Of a stretch of 64,000 nt of DNA, positions 59,329 through 64,000 are shown piece after piece. Numbering within the stretch: the first letter of the stretch is position 1; every line of letters begins with the position of its first letter. This stretch comes from Flavobacterium daemonense. GTDB taxonomy: Bacteria; Bacteroidota; Bacteroidia; Flavobacteriales; Flavobacteriaceae. A model generated the notes under the pieces. It made no database searches. It saw nothing but the letters and a program-made list of their open reading frames with translations, and was not told the origin of the DNA. The DNA lies in assembly GCF_007341385.1 (NCBI RefSeq), contig NZ_VJYD01000002.1:434001-498000 (forward strand). The letters run 5' to 3'. Made by a program: the position numbers and the translations under genes.

Positions 59329-60201
59329 ATGAGTTCTCAAGAAGTTATAAAAATTGAAGACGACTTTACGCTGATCCGTTTTCAAAATGATAGTTTGGAG
59401 CCATTTTATGCGCAGCATGAAATTGGTACTGGCTTGATACAGTTTCACTTCGGAATAAAAGGCAATGCTAAATTTTTGTTCAATCAAGGCAATTATGCTT
59501 TAGAATTGAAAGAAGAAAAATCGCTGCTTTTGTACAATCCGCAGAAAGAATTACCGCTTAATTTAGAATTGGCACCAAATTCTTGGGTGATTTCGGTAAT
59601 TGTTTCTATTAAAAAATTTCATGCACTATTTTCTGCAGAAGCCGATTATATTACTTTTTTAAGCCCTGATAATAAGGACAAAAAGTATTATAACGAAGGA
59701 AATATCAGTCCGTCAATGGCAATTGTTTTGAGTCAGTTGTTCCATTATAATCTTCATCCGTCTATAAAAAACCTTTATTATAAAGGAAAAGGATACGAAT
59801 TGTTGAGCCTGTATTTCAACAGAACAGAAGATCCAAATGCTGAACAATGTCCGTTTTTGATTGATGAAGATAACGTTCTAAAAATTCGGAGAGCCAAAGA
59901 AATTATCATCGCCAATATGGCTGAACCGCCAGGATTACAAGAACTAGCAGATGAAATTGGCTTGAATTTGAAGAAACTTAAAATGGGTTTCAAACAAATT
60001 TATGGCGATACAGTTTACGGTTTCCTATTCGATTACAAAATGGATTTCGCTCGAAAACTTTTGGACAGCGGTTCTTATAATGTAAATGAAGTTGGACTTA
60101 AAATTGGGTACAGCACGGGAAGTCATTTCATTGCGGCGTTTAAGAAAAAGTTTGCCACAACTCCAAAGAAATATTTGATGTCGATAAATGCGAATGTATA
60201 G
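59329..60201 (+). CDS. PchR-like AraC family regulator in the heme locus
   Basis: A 290-residue AraC/XylS regulator. The C-terminal ~100 residues hold two helix-turn-helices (LQELADEIGLNLKKLKMGFKQ-type and VNEVGLKIGYSTGSHFIAAFKK-type, ending TPKKYLM). The N-terminal domain (GLIQFHFGIKGNAKF...LLLYNPQKELPLNLEL) resembles that of PchR, the pyochelin/iron-responsive activator. It is divergent from hemA and lies directly before hemH, so control of heme synthesis or iron response is a reasonable inference. The inducing ligand is unknown. Confidence 0.85.
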   Translation: MSSQEVIKIEDDFTLIRFQNDSLEPFYAQHEIGTGLIQFHFGIKGNAKFLFNQGNYALELKEEKSLLLYNPQKELPLNLELAPNSWVISVIVSIKKFHALFSAEADYITFLSPDNKDKKYYNEGNISPSMAIVLSQLFHYNLHPSIKNLYYKGKGYELLSLYFNRTEDPNAEQCPFLIDEDNVLKIRRAKEIIIANMAEPPGLQELADEIGLNLKKLKMGFKQIYGDTVYGFLFDYKMDFARKLLDSGSYNVNEVGLKIGYSTGSHFIAAFKKKFATTPKKYLMSINANV

Positions 60202-60215
60202 GTTTTCCGCCACTC

Positions 60216-60300
60216 CGATAGCTATCAAGATCACAAATTAGCACAAATTAAAATCTGCTAAATCAGTATAATCTGTGGGCCATTACACGAACAAATCAAT
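60216..60300 (+). repeat. Degenerate family C-like intergenic repeat
   Basis: CACAAATTAGCACAAATTAAAATCTGC and TAATCTGTGGGCCATTAC resemble parts of the family C element at 62092 (CAATTAGCACGAATTAGG, TAATCTGTGGCAG). It looks like a decayed copy within the 231-bp gap before hemH. Confidence 0.45.
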
Positions 60301-60362
60301 TTTCGATATTCAACAATAATCAAAAAGTAATAATTATCATATTTCGCAAAAGAAGCAAGTTC

Positions 60363-60370
60363 TACTTTTG
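60363..60370 (+). promoter_or_regulatory. -7 box of hemH
   Basis: TACTTTTG matches TAnnTTTG, 62 nt before the hemH ATG, which places the tandem 14-bp element inside the transcribed leader. No -33 TTG at normal spacing. Confidence 0.45.
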
Positions 60371-60397
60371 CCGAAATTTTTAAAACATATAAAAAGC

Positions 60398-60425
60398 TTA
60401 AAGCCTAGTGCTTAAAGCCTAAAGC
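60398..60425 (+). repeat. Tandem 14-bp element in front of hemH
   Basis: Two units, TTAAAGCCTAGTGC and TTAAAGCCTAAAGC, end 7 nt before the hemH ATG. The second unit is identical to those before hemE; the first differs at two bases. Orientation relative to the gene is the same. Confidence 0.8.
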
Positions 60426-60432
60426 AAAAAAC

Positions 60433-61452
60433 ATGAAAGGCGTATTATTAATAAACTTAGGATCTCCAGATAGTCCAACACCAAAAGATGTAAAACCTTA
60501 TTTAGACGAATTTTTAATGGATAAATACGTGATCGACGTTCCGTATTTATTGAGAGCATTTTTGGTTCGCGGTATTATTTTAAGAAAAAGACCAGAAGAA
60601 TCGGCACATGCGTATTCGAAAATTTGGTGGGAAGAAGGTTCGCCTTTAATCGTCCTTTCTGAAAGAATGCACAAAAAAGTACAGCCTTTAGCCAATGTTC
60701 CAGTTGAATTGGCAATGCGTTACGGATCAATGACAATCGAAAAAGGTTTACAGAAGTTACACGATCAAGGCGTGACAGAAGTTTTGCTTTTCCCGCTTTA
60801 TCCGCAATATGCGATGGCTTCGACTTTGACTATTTTAGTTTTGGCAGAAGAAATTCGCAAAGCGAAATTCCCTCACATGAAATTCTCAGATGTTCCAGCG
60901 TTTTTCAACAAACCGGATTACATCAAAAACGTAGCGGACTCAATCAAAAATCATTTGCGTGATTTCGATTATGATCAATTGGTGTTTTCTTACCACGGAA
61001 TCCCTGAACGCCACGTGCGCAAAACTGACAAAACAAAATCACATAAAAAATTCGTAACCAACGAAATGTGCTGTGAAGTGGGAACTCCAGAAGCGGAATT
61101 CTGCTACAGAACACATTGTTACGAAACAACTCGCTTGGTTGTTGAACAATTGGGAATTCCAAAAGACAAATATTGCGTGACTTTCCAGTCAAGATTGGCG
61201 GGCGATAAATGGCTTGAACCATATACCGATGTCGAAATTGACAATATGCCAGCAAGAGGAATCAAGAAAATCGCGGTTGTAACCCCAGCTTTCGTTACCG
61301 ATTGTTTAGAAACTTTAGAGGAAATCGCGATGCGCGCCAAAGAAGATTTTGAAGCAAATGGAGGCGAAGAATTCTTGGCAATTCCGTGTTTGAATGACGA
61401 TGACGAATGGTGCGAGACAGTTTCTAATTGGATTAATGATTGGGCTAAATAA
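60433..61452 (+). CDS. hemH: Ferrochelatase
   Basis: A 339-residue HemH that inserts Fe2+ into protoporphyrin IX (or coproporphyrin). Key motifs are NLGSPDSPTPKDVKPYL near the N-terminus, KIWWEEGSPL, PLYPQYAMAST, FSYHGIPERHVRK with the catalytic His, and FQSRLAGDKWLEPYTD. It is on the plus strand, 231 bp after the AraC gene, and 85 bp before hemJ. Presence of hemJ and hemF favours the protoporphyrin-dependent route. Confidence 0.97.
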   Translation: MKGVLLINLGSPDSPTPKDVKPYLDEFLMDKYVIDVPYLLRAFLVRGIILRKRPEESAHAYSKIWWEEGSPLIVLSERMHKKVQPLANVPVELAMRYGSMTIEKGLQKLHDQGVTEVLLFPLYPQYAMASTLTILVLAEEIRKAKFPHMKFSDVPAFFNKPDYIKNVADSIKNHLRDFDYDQLVFSYHGIPERHVRKTDKTKSHKKFVTNEMCCEVGTPEAEFCYRTHCYETTRLVVEQLGIPKDKYCVTFQSRLAGDKWLEPYTDVEIDNMPARGIKKIAVVTPAFVTDCLETLEEIAMRAKEDFEANGGEEFLAIPCLNDDDEWCETVSNWINDWAK

Positions 61453-61454
61453 TA

Positions 61455-61531
61455 TTTGTTTCAGGTTTGAAGTTTCAAGTTTTTCTCAAAGTTGATTAAC
61501 TTGAAACCTGAAACCTGAAACCTGAAACAAA
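61455..61531 (+). repeat. Dispersed intergenic repeat, family E
   Basis: A 77-bp element with perfect 14-bp ends TTTGTTTCAGGTTT and AAACCTGAAACAAA, with three tandem AAACCTG units in the right arm and AAGTTTCAAGTT/AACTTGAAACC inside. It fills the gap between hemH and hemJ. Related GTTTCAGGTTTCAGG sequence is found near 50081. Confidence 0.75.
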
Positions 61532-61537
61532 ATAATA

Positions 61538-62086
61538 ATGGAATATTACAATTATCTAAAATCACTGCATCTTATATTTGTGATTACTTGGTTTGCGGGT
61601 TTGTTTTATATTGTGCGTTTGTTTGTGTATCAAATCGAGGCAAATGAAAAACCTTCGCCAGAAAAAGAAATTCTACAGGCGCAATATAAAATAATGGCCT
61701 ATCGTTTGTGGTACATTATTACATGGCCGTCGGCGGTGTTGGCGAGTATTTTTGCTTTTTGGATGTTGCTCTTTACAGATGCTGGGCATATTTGGCTTAC
61801 ACAATCATGGATGCATGTGAAATTATGTTTCGTTTTCCTTTTATATTTATATCACGGAAAATGTCATCAGATTTTTAAACAACTGCAAAGAGGTGAGGTA
61901 AAATATTCCAATAATTTTATGCGTTTGTGGAACGAAGGCGCAACGATTATTTTGTTTGCCGTTGTCTTTTTAGTAGTTTTAAAAAGTGCCATCAATTGGA
62001 TTTTCGGCGTAATCGGAATTATATTGTTTTCGGTTTTAATTATGCTGGGTTTCCGTTTTTATAAGCGTATTCGTGAGAAGAAATAA
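61538..62086 (+). CDS. hemJ: HemJ-type protoporphyrinogen oxidase
   Basis: A 182-residue inner-membrane protein with four to five helices. The N-terminal YLKSLHLIFVITWFAGLFYIVRLF and the later MAYRLWYIITWPSA and SWMHVKLCFVF match the HemJ (UPF0093) family, including the conserved His of SLHLIF. HemJ converts protoporphyrinogen IX to protoporphyrin IX in bacteria that lack HemY/HemG. Its place after hemH supports the function strongly. An alternative CopD-type label exists in databases for related proteins. Confidence 0.9.
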   Translation: MEYYNYLKSLHLIFVITWFAGLFYIVRLFVYQIEANEKPSPEKEILQAQYKIMAYRLWYIITWPSAVLASIFAFWMLLFTDAGHIWLTQSWMHVKLCFVFLLYLYHGKCHQIFKQLQRGEVKYSNNFMRLWNEGATIILFAVVFLVVLKSAINWIFGVIGIILFSVLIMLGFRFYKRIREKK

Positions 62087-62091
62087 AAAAG

Positions 62092-62279
62092 TTGCCACGA
62101 ATTTCACCAATTAGCACGAATTAGGTTTGATGCTTTTTGCGACAGATTAAATAGATTTTAATGATTTTTTAGCGAGGAGTATAATCCTATTAATCATTTT
62201 AATCTGTGGCAGAAAAAAATAATTAGCGTAAATTCGTGTAATTGCTTTGCCTGTTCGCTATCGCTCGGGTCGTGGCAAA
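62092..62279 (+). repeat. Dispersed intergenic repeat, family C copy 2 (nested)
   Basis: A 188-bp structure beginning TTGCCACGAATTTCACCAAT and ending TCGGGTCGTGGCAAA, with a nested inverted pair near GACAGATTAAATAGATTTTAA / TTTAATCTGTGGC. It shares the GCCACGAATTTCAC end with copy 1 at 45285. It ends just before the sensor kinase start. Confidence 0.7.
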
Positions 62280-62289
62280 AAAGAAAATT

Positions 62290-63762
62290 ATGTTTAACAA
62301 CTTCAAAATGTCAATGCTTTCACTTCGTACCAGGATTTTCCTGTCGATGATTGTATTGATTGTTGTGGCATCTTTTTTATTGGCTTCGATTTCGATTATT
62401 CAGTTTAAGACTGAGGCTAAAGAATATCATCAAGAACGTTTAGAACGAAAAGAAAATGCAGTTAAAGAGCATATCAATTATGTGCTTTCGACTACTACTT
62501 ATCCGCTGAAAACTCAGAATCTGGATTTGATTTTTAAAGATAAAATCCATGAACTAGCGCAGATTCACAAAATTGAAATCAATATTTACAGTCTTGACGG
62601 AAAACTTCTAAAATCGTCAAAAGAGTCTTTTGCAGTTGATAAAGCGCCTCCGCCAATTCCTGAATATATTTTGAAATTAGTCCGTTCCTCGATTGAAAAG
62701 CGTTTTGTAGACATTAAAACGATCGACGGCGTTAAAAACCGATCTTCGTACAGTTTGATCAAAGATGAAAAATTCAAACCACTAGGAATCCTGAATCTTC
62801 CCTATTTAGAAGACGACGGCTATTATGACAATGAGCTGAATACCTTTTTAATTCGCTTAAGTCAAGTCTATTCTTTCATGCTGATTGTGGCTTTTGGATT
62901 AGCTTATTTCCTTTCAACTTATATCACAAAGTCGCTTAAAACAATTTCAGACCGTTTAGAAGAAACCAATTTGGATCAGAAAAATGAGAAAATTGTATTA
63001 GAAGCGAATAGTAAAGAAGTCAACTTTCTGATTAAAGCCTATAACGGAATGGTGGACAAACTCGAAACCAGCGCCATAAAATTAGCGCAAAGCGAGCGTG
63101 AAGAAGCGTGGCGTGAAATGGCAAAACAGGTAGCGCATGAAATTAAAAATCCGCTTACGCCGATGCGTTTGACGGTTCAAAGTTTCCAGAGAAAGTTTGA
63201 TCCTTCAGCTCCTGATGTCAAACAGAAAATGAATGATTACTCAGAAACTTTAATTCAGCAAATTGATACGATGACGGCGGTAGCTTCGGCGTTTTCGAAC
63301 TTTGCTTCGATGCCGGCGCAGCAAAACGAAACCTTGAATGTTGTTGAGGTTGTCGAATTGGCTTTGGATATTTTCAACGAAGATTATATTGTCTTTGAAA
63401 AAGAAGAAGAAGAAATTATTTCTAAAATGGATCGTACGCAATTGATTCGTGTGATTACCAATTTGGTTAAAAATGCAACACAAGCCATTCCGGAAAGCCA
63501 GTTTCAAAAATCAATAGTTGTTTCGGTTAAACGAATAAATAACAATGTTGAAATTGACGTAAAAGACAACGGAATTGGAATCCAGAAACAAGATATCGGC
63601 CGAATTTTCGAACCAAAATTCACCACTAAAACCAGCGGTATGGGACTTGGACTCGGAATTATAAAAAACATTATAGAAAATTACAAAGGAACAATTACCT
63701 TTGAGTCAACTTACGGAAAAGGCACCACTTTTAGGGTTTCTTTGCCTATTACAAACTCATAA
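62290..63762 (+). CDS. NtrY-like sensor histidine kinase
   Basis: A 490-residue membrane kinase. Membrane helices at about residues 14-36 and 190-212 flank a ~150-residue periplasmic sensor; then HAMP (~212-262), HisKA with His283 in [12 protein letters not shown], and HATPase ([25 protein letters not shown]). The [19 protein letters not shown] H box is NtrY-like. No response regulator gene follows within the window; the next gene is an enoyl-CoA hydratase. The ATG at 62290 avoids a longer start that would be read from the family C repeat. Confidence 0.9.
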   Translation: MFNNFKMSMLSLRTRIFLSMIVLIVVASFLLASISIIQFKTEAKEYHQERLERKENAVKEHINYVLSTTTYPLKTQNLDLIFKDKIHELAQIHKIEINIYSLDGKLLKSSKESFAVDKAPPPIPEYILKLVRSSIEKRFVDIKTIDGVKNRSSYSLIKDEKFKPLGILNLPYLEDDGYYDNELNTFLIRLSQVYSFMLIVAFGLAYFLSTYITKSLKTISDRLEETNLDQKNEKIVLEANSKEVNFLIKAYNGMVDKLETSAIKLAQSEREEAWREMAKQVAHEIKNPLTPMRLTVQSFQRKFDPSAPDVKQKMNDYSETLIQQIDTMTAVASAFSNFASMPAQQNETLNVVEVVELALDIFNEDYIVFEKEEEEIISKMDRTQLIRVITNLVKNATQAIPESQFQKSIVVSVKRINNNVEIDVKDNGIGIQKQDIGRIFEPKFTTKTSGMGLGLGIIKNIIENYKGTITFESTYGKGTTFRVSLPITNS

Positions 63763-63772
63763 AATCAGCGTC

Positions 63773-64000
63773 ATGAATTACGAAAATATTTTAATTGCTA
63801 TTGAAGAAAAAATTGCAACAATTACAATCAACAGACCGGCTAAATTGAATGCTTTAAACAAAGAAACCATCAGTGACCTGAGTAAAGCAATCAAATTATT
63901 GAGCAAAAATGATGATGTTCGCGCGATAATTTTAACTGGAAGCGGTGAAAAAGCTTTTGTAGCCGGAGCCGATATTTCGGAATTTGCAAATTATACAATT
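63773..64000 (+). CDS. Enoyl-CoA hydratase/isomerase family protein, 3' end cut by window
   Basis: The first 76 codons of a crotonase-family gene are visible, starting 10 bp after the sensor kinase stop. Signatures are [16 protein letters not shown] and [19 protein letters not shown], the oxyanion-hole region of the family (AGADI). It would hydrate enoyl-CoA in fatty acid or amino acid breakdown. The remaining ~180 residues lie outside the window. Close spacing suggests joint transcription with the kinase. Confidence 0.92.
   Translation, partial: MNYENILIAIEEKIATITINRPAKLNALNKETISDLSKAIKLLSKNDDVRAIILTGSGEKAFVAGADISEFANYTI

Noticed and set aside
62242..62289. TTG start of the NtrY-like kinase at 62242
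   Set aside because: It would begin inside the family C repeat; the ATG at 62290 precedes the first membrane helix normally.
1..64000. tRNA, rRNA, phage or insertion-sequence transposase genes
   Set aside because: No cloverleaf-type sequence, ribosomal RNA signature, integrase or transposase frame was seen on either strand.

Overview
The window is chromosomal DNA of a Flavobacterium, probably close to F. johnsoniae. The evidence is the AT-rich base composition, the sprD-sprB-sprF gliding/type IX secretion locus with a 6.5-kilobase-residue-class SprB adhesin, Bacteroidetes-type promoters (TTG, 17-23 nt, TAnnTTTG), a FeoB-associated Cys-rich mini-protein, DUF4837/DUF4421 lipoprotein or outer-membrane families, and many short palindromic intergenic repeats. 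No rRNA, tRNA, CRISPR array, prophage or insertion sequence was found. Both ends of the window cut genes (sprD on the left, an enoyl-CoA hydratase on the right).

Region 1 (1-24.5 kb) is the gliding-motility adhesin locus. It holds a 5'-truncated SprD (outer-membrane-like domain, about 820-residue Ala/Lys/Glu helical repeat, SPOR-like end), the giant SprB surface adhesin (signal peptide, many SprB repeats, one inserted jelly-roll-like domain, type B T9SS sorting domain) and its partner SprF. Region 2 (24.6-28.9 kb) has a LytS/LytTR two-component pair and a three-gene operon (intradiol-dioxygenase-like lipoprotein, pirin-like protein without its metal ligands, unknown protein) that lies between two copies of one intergenic repeat. 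Region 3 (29.1-41.6 kb) is mostly housekeeping: pgk, an MltD-like LysM transglycosylase, lipoproteins, an ElaA-like acetyltransferase, a tandem OmpA protein, a C-terminal processing protease, rnpA, plsC, an acyl-ACP desaturase, an HD phosphohydrolase and an alpha/beta hydrolase.

Region 4 (41.7-46.4 kb) is iron uptake and copper handling: feoA-feoB and a 41-residue FeoB-associated Cys-rich protein, preceded on the left by an unlisted-size 38-residue membrane protein with a textbook promoter, then a SCO-family protein and an EamA exporter. An M13 metallopeptidase follows (46.5-48.6 kb).

Region 5 (48.6-62.1 kb) is a nearly complete protoporphyrin/heme pathway from glutamyl-tRNA: hemA, hemC, hemD, hemE, hemF and hemB on the minus strand, with hemH and hemJ on the plus strand; only hemL is not in view. 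A divergent PchR-like AraC regulator sits between hemA and hemH. A class I aldolase, a DUF4421 protein, a GNAT enzyme, a c-type cytochrome and two unknown proteins are interspersed. The window closes with an NtrY-like sensor kinase and the start of an enoyl-CoA hydratase.

The least expected structures are: (i) a GxxExxY (PD-(D/E)XK-like) gene between hemA and hemC bounded by two oppositely oriented copies of one palindromic repeat, resembling a small mobile cassette; (ii) the same 2 x 14-bp tandem element directly before the start codons of hemE and hemH, in sense orientation; (iii) a 20-bp perfect palindrome overlapping the LytS-like kinase start codon; and (iv) long in-frame super-repeats inside sprB with stretches of exact DNA identity.
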